Assembly (NCBI GenBank): GCA_965153455.1
Contig: OZ234498.1
Location: forward strand, 11,408,001-11,472,000
Source of the DNA: Sphagnum compactum
Taxonomy: Eukaryota > Bryophyta > Sphagnopsida > Sphagnales
Length of the DNA stretch: 64,000 nt
Direction of reading: 5' to 3'
Shown here: positions 48,700 through 59,686 of the stretch, one piece after another
How the letters are laid out: each line of letters starts with the position of its first letter
Numbering within the stretch: the stretch's first letter is position 1
The notes under the pieces: model-generated
Databases searched by the model: none
Seen by the model: only the letters and a program-made list of their open reading frames with translations
What the model was told of the DNA's origin: nothing
Position numbers and translations under genes: made by a program

Positions 48700-51140
48700 A
48701 ACAACAATATTATTTTTTCATTTGATGGTCTTCGTCCATTTTCTCCCTTGTTTTCATCTGACCAGTCTAATATTTCAAATCAAAACAATGATGATGATGT
48801 TGTTGTTATGAACATTGATAATTCTTTTTCCACCCCTAATGTTCATTTGCCAAATGTCCCATCAATCAAGAAAAAAAACTATGATGCTAACAAGAAGTTC
48901 AAAGAATCCTGGGTTACAGAACTACCATGGGCAAAATTATGCTTGGGATCAAATGGCAGCCTACACACTGTCAAGTGTAAGATTTGCAATGAGGTGGAAG
49001 GGAAGGAAACAATCCTTGCTACTAAGTGGGATTCTCTTTGTAAACATGTAGGTCGGTAGAAAGCTAAGAAAACATTAGAACTAATGTGAAGAAGGGGGAA
49101 TTGTGTTACTCGCAAAATTGCAAGCATGCCAAAAACCATAAGTTGTTTGCTTTTCATAGTAGACAAATTATTGTTGCCCACTTGGGAATGGGGATGTAGG
49201 AGAGAAGGGAAGAAAGGTTGTGCAATTTGCCACATTATTGCATTTCTTACAGCAAGGACGTCACATGTTGGAGTATGATACAACGAGGCCAGTGTATGAA
49301 TTTCTTGCAATGCCAAAAACCAACAAGAAACATTGGAGTGATAATTTCAAATGGACAATTGTTGAATTCATGCATCAAGAGGTTTTGTGAGCAACTAGAA
49401 TTATAGTTGGAGTTGCTTGTTAGTTGTGATGAGGTCTCCACACTAGACAACTAATCTTGGTTATTTGTCCACTGCTATGTTGTGGAAAATTGGGTAAGGA
49501 TTCCTATTTTGGTCTCCCTTGATTGTGTTTTGGAAGGATCTGGAAGTGATAGTCTAGCAAAAATGATCATGGAGGCATTGACCATAGGAGCGGGTATGCC
49601 AAGAGATGAATTGTTACCAAGCTTATTAATTTTGGAGTAGACGGTGTGAATGTGTTTCAAGGCACATTGAGTTTAATGTCATGAAACAAATTCATGATGA
49701 TTATGCACCCTACTCCATAGGAGTGCATTGTATGGCACATTGGATGAACCTGACAATGCAAACCTTATTAGTGTTTCCTTTGGTGAAGCACATTGAAAAT
49801 TTGCTACAAACCTTGCATGCCTATTTTGCACATTCCCTTAAAAAACATTTGGAATTCACAAAACTAGTTGAAATTATGGAAACTAAGGGGAACAACATCT
49901 TGTGTAACGTCAAGACTTAATGGATTTCCATGCTGAGCTTTGCTAAAAGAGTGATGGCAGAATACAGAACCTTGTTGGTAAAAATGGCTATGGACCAAAA
50001 TACAAATTAGCAAGCAAAACTCAATTACATGAACACTTGTGTGACCTACAAATTTTACTTGGGCTTGCATGCATTTTGCCCATGTTAGAATCAGTGCATG
50101 CTCTTATCAAGTTTGCCCAAATGTGGGACATATTTGTATGTGACCTTGTGGCAGCCATCAAAGTTTGTCAGGGTGATCTTTATAACATGTACTGAGATCA
50201 AACCTAGAAATTTTCTACATACAACTTTTGGGCTTTCAAGTCTTTGTTTGATTACAAGCATGAAAACATCCATATGTGGTGGGTGCCGGATGTTAATACT
50301 GGAGTTTGCCACTTGGCCTTTGAAATCTCTAGCCAACACATTTGGGCAGTCCATTAGGATTTGGAGATTATGGTCACTTGTTTTGTGATGAAGATGTCTT
50401 TGTTGTTGTTGAGTTTCTGGTGAAAAACCAGTGCATAGGTGGTGCCTTCCTTCCCTATTTTTGTGATTTTTTATTTCATTCCAATTGTAGGTCTATAGGA
50501 TTTTTTTATTGACATTTTAAAATCATGTGTGTGCTTTGACAAAGAATGCAAAACGACTTATTCAAGAGCTCAATACAAGGTTCCCAGCTCATGCCATCAT
50601 AAATGCACTTGACATTGCGTATCTCTAGTATTGGATGTAGCTAGATTGTGATGTGAATTTTAGCAAACACTTCCAAGTTCTTAAAGTTGTTTTTTGTTAT
50701 GGTAAGACACAAACTTTAAATGGGCAAGTGGTTCAAATGCATGAATTTTAAAATGCAAGTGACCTTGAATGCCAACAAGGCATGTTCAAATTGGTAATGA
50801 AATGAAATGCAACAAATTGTTTGGCCTTTCCTTTTGACATGAATCCTTTGACTAGGATGTGGCGTTTGGTGACAACATCCTGCATTTTGGTTACTAGCTT
50901 CCCTATGTCAAATTAGCTAAGTTGGTTATGGTGTAGGTGGTTGGCAATGTGGAGGATGAAAGATGTTTCTTTATTGTGGCATTTATGAAATCTAAGTTCC
51001 ATAACAAGTTGACAACCCATTTGCCATTCGTTGTGCGCATGTTTGAGCAATGTTTTTATACTATACATAATTTCCCATACAAAGAGTGCATTGAGTAGTG
51101 GAGAGGTGCCCACCATTGCTATTGTTATGATGGTTAAGGT
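48700..51140 (+). pseudogene. hAT-like transposase pseudogene with N-terminal zinc finger
   Basis: The N-terminal part (48748-49059) encodes SWVTELPWAKLCLGSNG and VKCKICNEVEGKETILATK, then WDSLCKHVGR, a BED-type zinc finger pattern ending at a TAG (49057-49059). A middle segment (49681-50010) reads HDDYAPYSIGVHCMAHWMNL, ENLLQTLHAYFAHSLKKHLE and FTKLVEIMETKGN, then WISMLSFAKRVMAEYRTLL, typical of hAT-like proteins. The C-terminus (about 50935-51140) reads VEDERCFFIVAFMKSKFHNK and LTTHLPFVVRMFEQCF, then a stop before WRGAHHC. Many stops and frame changes lie between segments. It differs in type from the remnant at 13230-14015. Confidence 0.82.
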
Positions 51141-51579
51141 GCAACGAACAAGTTAATTTGAGGGACCATAGAGGTTCTTGCATATTCTTATCCTAGCATG
51201 TGCATTAGCATTTTTTGTGCCAACAAAGGTTTGTTGGTGATCTATGGCGAATTTTAATGGTTGGCTCCTGAGACAAGCCCTTCTGTTTCCATGGCTTTGG
51301 CATGTTCTGCATGCTTTCCTCTTTTGCATGGAATTTGTGGTAACATTGATGTATATTGTAAGCTAACTTGATGTGATCTAAATTTGGCAACTTTAGGTCT
51401 TTTTTTCCCCCAAAAAATCCTTTGTATGAGTTGCATCCCCGTTTTTTGGGGGTCACCAAGTGACTAAAATTTAGCACAAAAAAAAATGTTGATCATAAGC
51501 AAGAAAAAAATAGTAAAAGTTTCTAGATAAATAATCCACCAACATTATATTCTAACACGTGATCAGAATATAGTGGGGT
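51141..51579. other. Intergenic DNA after the hAT pseudogene
   Basis: No terminal inverted repeat of the hAT pseudogene could be recognised here. Confidence 0.4.
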
Positions 51580-51690
51580 TCCCAAAAACAATGATTTTCC
51601 TCTATGACCAGTAGCCAAATTTGGCTAAACCCTCTTGCAAATGATTGCTAGTCCACCTAGCTCACAAACTTGGGGAAAAAAAACCTTGCC
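51580..51690 (+). mobile_element. Family 1 short hAT element, partial copy
   Basis: It holds the core TAGCCAAATTTGGCTAAA (51611-51628), then CTCTTGCAAATGATTGCTAG, CCACCTAGCTCACAAA and AAAAAAAACCTTG at its right end. The left end was not found. Confidence 0.6.
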
Positions 51691-52283
51691 AATGATATTG
51701 AAACCCTCTAAAATCATTATTTCTTTTTTTTCTTATTTAATTTTGAGGATCTCTTTTTGGTGAAATTTTGACACTAAATAAAAGACTATTCATTAAGAAT
51801 CACCCTTTCTCTAATAACTAAGAGAAAGCACAAATTGCTAATGATAGAGTTATCTATATTTTGTAATTTTGGCAAAGACCTTTAGAAACCTGAGCAATGT
51901 GGGATGGTGAATTTCAACAAGGAAGTGCCAAAATTCTGGCCTATGGGGCCATTAGGATACTTTAATTAAAATTTTAAAGGTTTGACATATACAGGTCTCA
52001 AATATTTTGAATCTAATTTTTTATATGTGTATGTTGTCCATCACTTTTCATCATTATAACGCTTCCATAAGATCACTTGAGATTACTATTCAAAGATAAA
52101 ACCTTTAATCTTAAATTTATACTCGATTTTGTTTCCACTTTTGTTAGTTCCAAAGATTTTTTTCTCCTCCTATGAAATGTGAGTCATGGTTCACATTAGG
52201 CAACATGGACCAATTTTCACATTTCCATTGCTTCAATTTTAGGCTTTTAGAATATTTACTTGCTCACGATTACAAATTTGAAT

Positions 52284-52715
52284 TGCGTGGGCGCACTACC
52301 ATTGACAATCAATTTGTATTTATATTTCTTATGTTTTTCATATGGTTTTCCATCATTCATTATACTTATGTCAATGTCAAATTTAATTTAGTTTAAATCA
52401 GTATACATTTCATGGACATGAAAAGACACATTTTAATTTGTGTTTTCATATCCATGTTGGTAGATAGGAGAAAGGAATAAGGTAGTTATAAAATGGAGGT
52501 AGTTATTTTAAAAAATTAAGAGATAATTATTAAGAAAGTTAATAGACAAGAGAAGCAGTTATAAAATAAAATAAAATAAATAGTAAAGCTTGAAAATGAG
52601 GTAGTTATTTTTGAAATTGTCTTTGAAATGGTCATGGACGACCATACGAGGAATTCCAAAAAAATATGGCATAAAAATCTCCCATATACCAGTTCAAATT
52701 TACTCATCACTGGAA
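52284..52715 (+). repeat. Dispersed palindrome-bearing repeat, family 3 copy C
   Basis: This is the clearest copy. The palindromic core at 52411-52456 starts CATGGACATGAAAAGACACA and closes with TGTGTTTTCATATCCATG around an 8-nt centre. It is followed by AGTTATAAAATGG, GAGGTAGTTATTTT, GAAATGGTCATGG, GACGACCAT, AATTCCAAAA and CCCATATACCAG. Confidence 0.7.
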
Positions 52716-53056
52716 TTTTGATACGACTCATCAAAATGCTCATGAAATTTCAGAGAATTCTCTTCATTGGATTGTTTTGAAATTAATTTACATGGAATCT
52801 GACAAGAAGGTGGGATGTAATGCAGTCTTCCAAAGAGATCCTGAGGGAGGATCACCCACTTACTAATTAATACATGCGTGTCTGTTACACTTTTACACCC
52901 AAAGTTCAGGCTACACAGTTCTACATGGTCTATCTTTGGACAGGTTTGAAATTATTCTGTCATTTCTTTTGACAGATTTGACACGAATTTGACGTGTGTG
53001 TGACATAAGGACAAAGCTTCCACACAAACATGTGTGCAACAAAAACAATGAACCTT
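52716..53056. other. Intergenic DNA without recognised features
   Basis: I see no ORF of note, repeat or element boundary. Confidence 0.4.
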
Positions 53057-53560
53057 GTTGAGGAGTTGGGTGACACTGAAAGGGGCTTAAATTTGTTTTA
53101 AATTTTGTGGGGGGATGTGGGTCGGTTTTCTAGACAATTGTGCCTTATGGGTTCCTACCAGTTATTAGGACCAATTTGGGGAACTGGTGTCATTAATGAT
53201 TCCAGCATGTTGGCAACGTGGTCCTGTCGCCTTAAGTAATGGAGGGTTATATAAGAGCCTGGAGGCTCACACAAACCGACTGTTATTTGATTTTATTTCC
53301 TTAAGAAAGCTTGTGTTGAGTCTCTAACTCCCTTGGTTTTTGAGCCCTGTCACCTCTTCAGATTTTAAATTGTTATTAGGACTACTGCTTCTCTCTTTCT
53401 TATTGAATTCAATCTGCTTCATTGCTTGCTTACTTGCTGCTTCCGTTTAGTCTATGCTAACCGGTTTGCACTTTTACATTTGCTGGCTATTTTGTCAAGT
53501 TGACTTCTCCTTTTAGCCAAGTCCATGTTGCAAACCGGCTAAAAAGTACACACCAATTTC
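53057..53560 (+). other. Promoter-like or solo-LTR-like segment
   Basis: It starts TGTTGAGGAG and has TATATAA at 53248-53254 in the context GGTTATATAAGAGCC. A pyrimidine-rich, CTTGCTTACTTGCTGCTT-like stretch follows. The layout resembles an LTR with its promoter, but I found neither a matching second copy nor a target duplication. It may equally be a dead promoter. Confidence 0.25.
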
Positions 53561-55260
53561 AGTACTTTGTCAAGTTCATTTTGTTAAGTTGTCAAGTTCA
53601 AATCACCAAATTGTTGAGTTCACATTGCAAGTGCTACATTGCATTGTGGCTATGCATAAGTGTTTATGTTGTTTTCATAAGAGGTCAAAAACTATTTTCT
53701 ATTTCTTACTTTCGAAGATTTTACCTTGCTTGTTTTAAACTCAAATGGAGCTATAAATGGGCTACACGGGCACCAAGTGAACTATCTAGACCCTTTGAAT
53801 CACCATGTTGAAATTGATAAGGGAGTGAACACAAACTCTTTGAGAGCTGAAGTGTTTGCTCAATGACTTATCTGCCCTAGAATGTTTACTAATTCAATTT
53901 TTTTTGGTGAAAATTAAATTTGTGACATCCCTCCCTCCTATAAATACATGTTTATTTGAATAATGAAAGCATCAAACCAATAGCCCAATTGGTTGCAACA
54001 CAAGTTGTCCAAGTCATGGATGTCATTAGAGTGGTTGTGATTCACTACTAGGTTGTGTTAGTTGTTTCTTAATAATCAATGTAATTATAATAAAGGTTCC
54101 AAGAGAGTGCCAAGCTCAAAAGTGTTTATGGGACTAAAATTGGATAGCTATTCCACAATCTTAAAATTTATGTCCTGTAAAATGAAAACGACCATCCATA
54201 GTTCCAGTGAACACAACAACACACACATATACACGAGATCTTACACACAATGGGACTATACTAATATGTTGTCTTGTTGGCTCCGTCCATAGGGAAGAGA
54301 CTAAACATTTGTATACAATGTAGGCATAACATTTTGGCTTGAGCTTGACCCAATGTGTGAGTGACATCTGAAATACAATGTGTGAGTGACATCTGAAATA
54401 CTATGTGTGCATATGATGGATGGGCATGTTCTATACAAATTCGATAAGAAAAGCTTTTAATTTGAAGTGTGAAACTACCATAAAGGGTAGAATCATTTTG
54501 TGATGAGCTACTTGTTTAAAAACTCTAGCATCCAGGTTTTAAATTCACAATCTCCCTTGGGGATTCTAATATGAACCTCTACACTCACACAGCTCAATCA
54601 ACAAGCATGTGATGGATATGGAGCACAATGCAAACAACAAAAGTCCAACAGCCCCCTCCCCCCCTTCCCCAAAAGACAAAAAAACCTGGACCACCTGGGT
54701 GCATGCTGCCTCACCTCATTGGCTGCAAGAAATTTGTTTGCCTATTCCTAGGCTAATGGCAGGGACATGAACTATGGTGTATATTCCTACATCTTTCTAA
54801 TGTTGAGAAATTGCAAGAACAGCATTATTACCCATTGAATCATCAACCCAAGCCCATATAACTCAGTAGAGTTGCAAACTAATCTTTTAAGTTTAATTGG
54901 AATTATCTAGTTTCACCTTTGACCCAACTTCATTACTTGATTTCATGGTACAAGTGCAATAGTAGATAACAAACCATGTGACCAACTCAAATTTTATGCA
55001 CATTGTAATTTGTCCCTAAAGGTGACGTTGAAATGTTAACAATTTCAACCGTAGTAGTAAGTTGTAGCTCTAGTGGTGAAGAGTCACTTTACTCAAAGCT
55101 TAATTGACAAACTACATTTGTCTGGTTGTACTTTCAATTATAGAAGAAAGTCACAAAGTTGAAATTTTTTAAAATTGCAAATCATTTGGCTATGATTGAA
55201 TTATTCTCCATATTCATTAAGGAACTTGCATCTTAAAGTCATTTATTATAATTTTCTAGA
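53561..55260. other. Intergenic DNA with a short tandem duplication
   Basis: Apart from an exact 25-bp duplication (54351-54375 and 54376-54400, unit beginning CAATGTGTGAGTGAC) nothing is recognised. Confidence 0.5.
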
Positions 55261-55268
55261 CACACAAT

Positions 55269-55563
55269 CAGGGTTTTTTTTTTTGTTTTGTTTTTTCAAT
55301 TTTGTCAAGTAGTTGGAGTGGCAATCATCGGCAAGAGGAATGAGCCAAATTTGGCTAGAGGTCAGACAGTAAAGTAGATTTTTTTTTGGAAAGATTGCTG
55401 CCTAGTTCTGGCAACAAATAGCAACTCATTGTCTTTTCTCAAAATATGGCGAACTTTTGCAGCTTTTATTCAAGAAATTTAAGCCTTTTATACAATTAGG
55501 ATTTGGGTTTTTATTTTGTTGCCATAGTGCCAAATTTCAGCCCTCCAAAAAAAAAAAACACTG
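55269..55563 (-). mobile_element. Short hAT-like non-autonomous element, family 1, intact ends (295 bp)
   Basis: On the plus strand it starts CAGGGTTTTTTT and ends AAAAAAACACTG. A perfect 8-bp target duplication CACACAAT flanks it (55261-55268 and 55564-55571). Its interior aligns with the plus strand of 42276-42474. It has no coding capacity. Confidence 0.9.
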
Positions 55564-55571
55564 CACACAAT

Positions 55572-56861
55572 ATGAAATAACAATGTTAGATTATTATACA
55601 TTATTTAGAAAAGTGTGTTGTCCCCTTTCAAAAAGAATGTAGTAGTAGGTAGCACTTAACAACAGACTCATCCCTTTGTGTCATTCCTTCAGCTATCCTG
55701 TTATAGGTCTGCAGTTCTTGTTGGCCTGTTGAGTGTGTCTGCTCTGTATCCCCAAAGGAATGACGCAAAATCTTTAACCTTATGCAATAAATTGTTGACC
55801 CGATGCTACGATTATTTTGTCAATTTGCGCTTGGATTTTTCCCAGTCTAGCATATCTGACTTCTAAGAACAATCTCCTGCCGGATCTAAAGATTATTTTA
55901 ATCACCACTAGAATTCAAAAGGAGGTTCTTAACTTTTCAGGCCAAGGTCAGGAAGTTGATTGTAAGTTAGATTACTAGATTCTGGAACCTTTCTTTCAAC
56001 CCTTCACACACAAAGGTCATTAAAGAATTTCTGACGTTTCTAATTAGAGTACTAGTCTTGAATACTAACTAGGCACCGTAGAGTGCTATATAATGCAGAT
56101 GGGTTCCTAAATTTCTATCACAACCCCGTAATAGGTAAATAGGTTTGTAGTTATATGGTTTGCTTGCCATTCCCAACCAAGCCCAGCTCAGTTCTAAAGG
56201 ACTCTGGGAGTTTTTTATATGAAGTCCACCAGGCCAATTTGATGCTGTTTTATGTGTAGAACCATGTTTGATTTTCTGAATTGGAATTGGAGCTAGAATC
56301 CCATATTTCAAAGAATTCAACCCAGAATGAGGTGCCTGGTTCTATTTCTGTGTGGAACTGGAACTTGAACTGAGATTTATGGGGTTTTTTCTTAATAAAT
56401 GTGAGTAGAACTGAGGTTTAACTGGAGTTCAATCGGCCATTAACTGTCAATTCCAGTCTGGATTAGTTAGACCAGACCAAAATTGTGTGTAATTTGCAAA
56501 ACTGGAAACGGAACCAGAACTGGAATCAATTTATATTTGAAGAACCAATCGTGGATCTAGATGAGGGGTTCCATTTATGTGTAGAACTGGAATCGGAGCC
56601 CAAGCCATTCTCGTTTGGTTTTTAGAACCAGAAAGGGAGGTTTTTTGTAAAAGTAAAGAACTCCCCCAACAAGTCTAGTAATTACCATTGTTGGCCAGTT
56701 ATTTCTTTTTGTTCATAACTGTCCAGGTCAGTTATCATTTTATTTTTTATTTAGGCTCATCAATTAGCAATTTCCTTGTCAAAGTAACAACCACCAATTA
56801 TCAATTTACCCGGTTGTTTTTGGCAATAACCACCAATTATAAATGAGGGTCAATTCCCAAT
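55572..56861. other. Intergenic DNA, GAACTGG/GGTTC-rich near 56320-56640
   Basis: Many GGAACTGGAA, AGAACC and GGTTC words recall the interior of family 2 elements, but no ends are visible. No gene is recognised. Confidence 0.4.
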
Positions 56862-56951
56862 TACCATACCTTGTTAGTTATAAGGTATGGTAGGTTGTAA
56901 CCCTAAAAAACCTAAACATGATAACCATGTTTAGGGTTTTAGGGTTATAAC
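56862..56951. other. Two adjacent hairpins, the second telomere-repeat-like
   Basis: The first has perfect 11-bp arms TACCATACCTT (56862-56872) and AAGGTATGGTA (56882-56892) around a 9-nt loop. The second has arms 56894-56920 and 56926-56951 around the 5-nt loop ATAAC, differing by one bulge and about two mismatches. Its arms consist largely of CCCTAAA/TTTAGGG words. Confidence 0.8.
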
Positions 56952-59583
56952 ATTAAAAACCCTAAACTTAATTCCTATTTTCTTGAGATTCCTCAGCCTT
57001 CTAGTTGCTCCTCCCCCATCAACCATCATATTCCAGTGGTGGCACTTAGATTTCCTTTCCTACTATCAAATGCTGGTTAAAGGAATGGGCTACTATTGGT
57101 GTCACACTCTTTAGTGTTGCAACTTGCAAGGTGTTCAAAGGTTTGATCTACAACATAAAAAGGGCAGTAGAGAGTGATGTGGTGGAAACAAGTTGCAATG
57201 ACATGCATATAGGCTACCCTTTGTGACTATTTTCTTCATGAATTACTCCTTAGTTATGGGTGTTTGGTGTAGTGACTGGGTGGACCACATGGAAATTGGA
57301 ATTGGCCAGATTATCCTACTTGGTTGATTAATATTTCAGACTTACTTTGTCTTGACCAGTGCTGGATTTGTATACTAATGAGAAATGCGTATATATGATG
57401 GTATGAAAGTATGAACATGCTAAATAGCATGAGCTAGAGCTGATATCTAGATGGGTATACATGTATCTGGCTGAGTATTGCATTTACTAATATTCTAGGT
57501 TATATCTTAGCAGTCTAGTCCAGTTTTTGTGGTCAAAAATTTATGGTCATTTTGTGAGAGAAAACCTTGTATATGAGTATATTCTTCGTTCTTAATATTG
57601 AACTTTGAAGGTGACGATACATGCTGCCTAATATGGATTTGGCACGTTGAATGAGCTTTATCGGAAATCAACTTTTGGCATGGTTGTCATGATCCAACAT
57701 ATAATCCAACACTGTCACTTTTAATCATTTGTCCTAATAATATCAATATGTAATGAATTTGTTTTGTTACTAGACCAATATAAATAATGCCCCTATTACC
57801 AATTTCCTATAAATTTTGCTATTGACATCTCTTATGTCACCCCCATGGTATTCAAAGATCAAAATGTTCCAATACAATTGTTTCCCTATTCTTGAAATTT
57901 TCAAGAGGTTCATATGCCAATATCAATCTAGTATGTACATCATATTCACACATTTCTAGTTGGGGTATTACTTTTCAAACATGACTTCACAACTTTAACA
58001 CTTGGGTCCAAAGCAATGTTGTCTAGTTTCGGTTTTTGGTCAATTTGACTAATTATTTGGGGTGCCAATTCCAAACCCAATCCAGGGACCAAAAACTGAA
58101 ACTAAACCCTAATGTAGTATCCGCCAAAATTGATATGTAATGCTAATGGTGGAGCATCTCTCAAATGGATTAAGAGGGTCAAATTGTCGAACAAATATAA
58201 TCCATCTATTATTAGTTATTGTTACTTGCTTAATATGAGGTAGGTGTTAACAACATATTATAATTGTCATGTAATAAATATCATTAAATTTACCTAAAAT
58301 TGGGCTATGTAATAGTTTTTGGGTTTAAAAAGCCATTTGTGAACCTAAATAAAAAATGCGCTTATGTTCAAGCTAACATGGGTCCATACCATTGTTTGCC
58401 AATTTCAAATTTTGAGGTGATTCAAGTCTTAGTTATAGTTTGGTTACCAAGGTAAAATGACCAAAGATGATGTATCAAGTACTAATGGAATAATGGTTGA
58501 TGAATCTGATCCATTTAAAACAAGATTAGCATTATTGACCTCTCATTGATTAGCAATGTCTAAGGCATCAAGGTGTGAAAAATATTTTCACTTCTTGTTT
58601 TACGCAACAATTGAGCACTGAAGGATGATGGCAAGTGTTGGGAAAGATGTCAATGCATGACGAGGGATAGCAATGGACCCTAAAAAGGAATAAGGGGAAT
58701 GACATGGGATAACAATGGAAAGCGACATGTCCTTAAGGAGTAAAAATGTGAAACAAAAAGTTAAAAACCATGTCAAATTGTGTTTATAACTACACTTTTT
58801 TTTATGTATGCTTATGCGGTGCCTTTTTAATGGCATGTTAATCATTGCAAGTTGTGCTTTATGATTAATATGGTTGTTGAGAAATCTAAATTGAACCATT
58901 GGATCTTTTGATTTTGAGTTTTGATTTTAACAAAAAAAAGACTTTTAAAGTTGAATAGGTGTTTCATAAAATGTTACTAGTTTGACAAAGGGCCTTTGAT
59001 TTTCATAATATACAAACTTTTTATTACTGACTTTTTTTGTATAATAGGGGATTTTTAAACACACATAAAAAGCACTCAAAATATTAAAGAATCTAAAAAT
59101 TGATGTTTTTTCCTAAAAAGTTTGAAATTTTTGGTCTATTTGATGTTCATGAGACTTTTGTGACATGTAAATGTGATGCAATGTAAATAGTGTCTAAAAC
59201 AAAGTTGTAGCTTATAATACAAAGGAATAAAATTCAAAGAAGTTAACATGTTTTGGCATGATTTCAAATTGTGATCATTTTTCAAGACAAAACACAAAAA
59301 TCTAATACAAAGTTTTATATTTTTAGAAAATCACATTTATTTGAAAATGATTAACAAAGAGCATGTGATATATTGGGAAACTATAGTAAGTAAAAGTAAT
59401 AATTTAAAAAAATTGCTAAAAATTTCCTTTATATCAAAAAAAATTTGGGCAAAAAGACTATAACCTTTTGAAACAAAGTAAACAAATTGGTTTATTGATT
59501 CACGATTGCACCCTAAGGACCTCCTGAAGGATGTCTAAAAACATCTTTTTTAACAATCTTAATAAAAGTTGAATTTCACCACA
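56952..59583. other. Intergenic DNA with a diverged repeat (about 58905-59330)
   Basis: The segment 58905-59330 appears to be the second copy of the repeat at 9231-9650. No gene or RNA is recognised. Confidence 0.4.
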
Positions 59584-59586
59584 TGT

Positions 59587-59683
59587 CACTACAAGAAAAT
59601 TTGTCATTTGCAATTATTTTTTAATTGCAAATGACATTTTTAGTTGCAAAAATTGGTTGTCAATAACAATTTTTCTTCTAATG
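59587..59683. mobile_element. 97-bp element with CACTA-type ends
   Basis: It begins CACTACAAGAAAA, the terminal motif of En/Spm (CACTA) transposons. It ends TTTTCTTCTAATG, whose complement matches at 11 of 13 positions. A 3-bp duplication TGT (59584-59586, 59684-59686) flanks it, as expected for the superfamily. Inside is a perfect 15-bp palindrome (59602-59616 and 59622-59636). It is too short to encode anything. Confidence 0.65.
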
Positions 59684-59686
59684 TGT

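Noticed and set aside
53057-53560. A confident solo LTR
   Set aside because: No second copy, no CA end and no 5-bp target duplication could be found, so it is listed only as a weak candidate.
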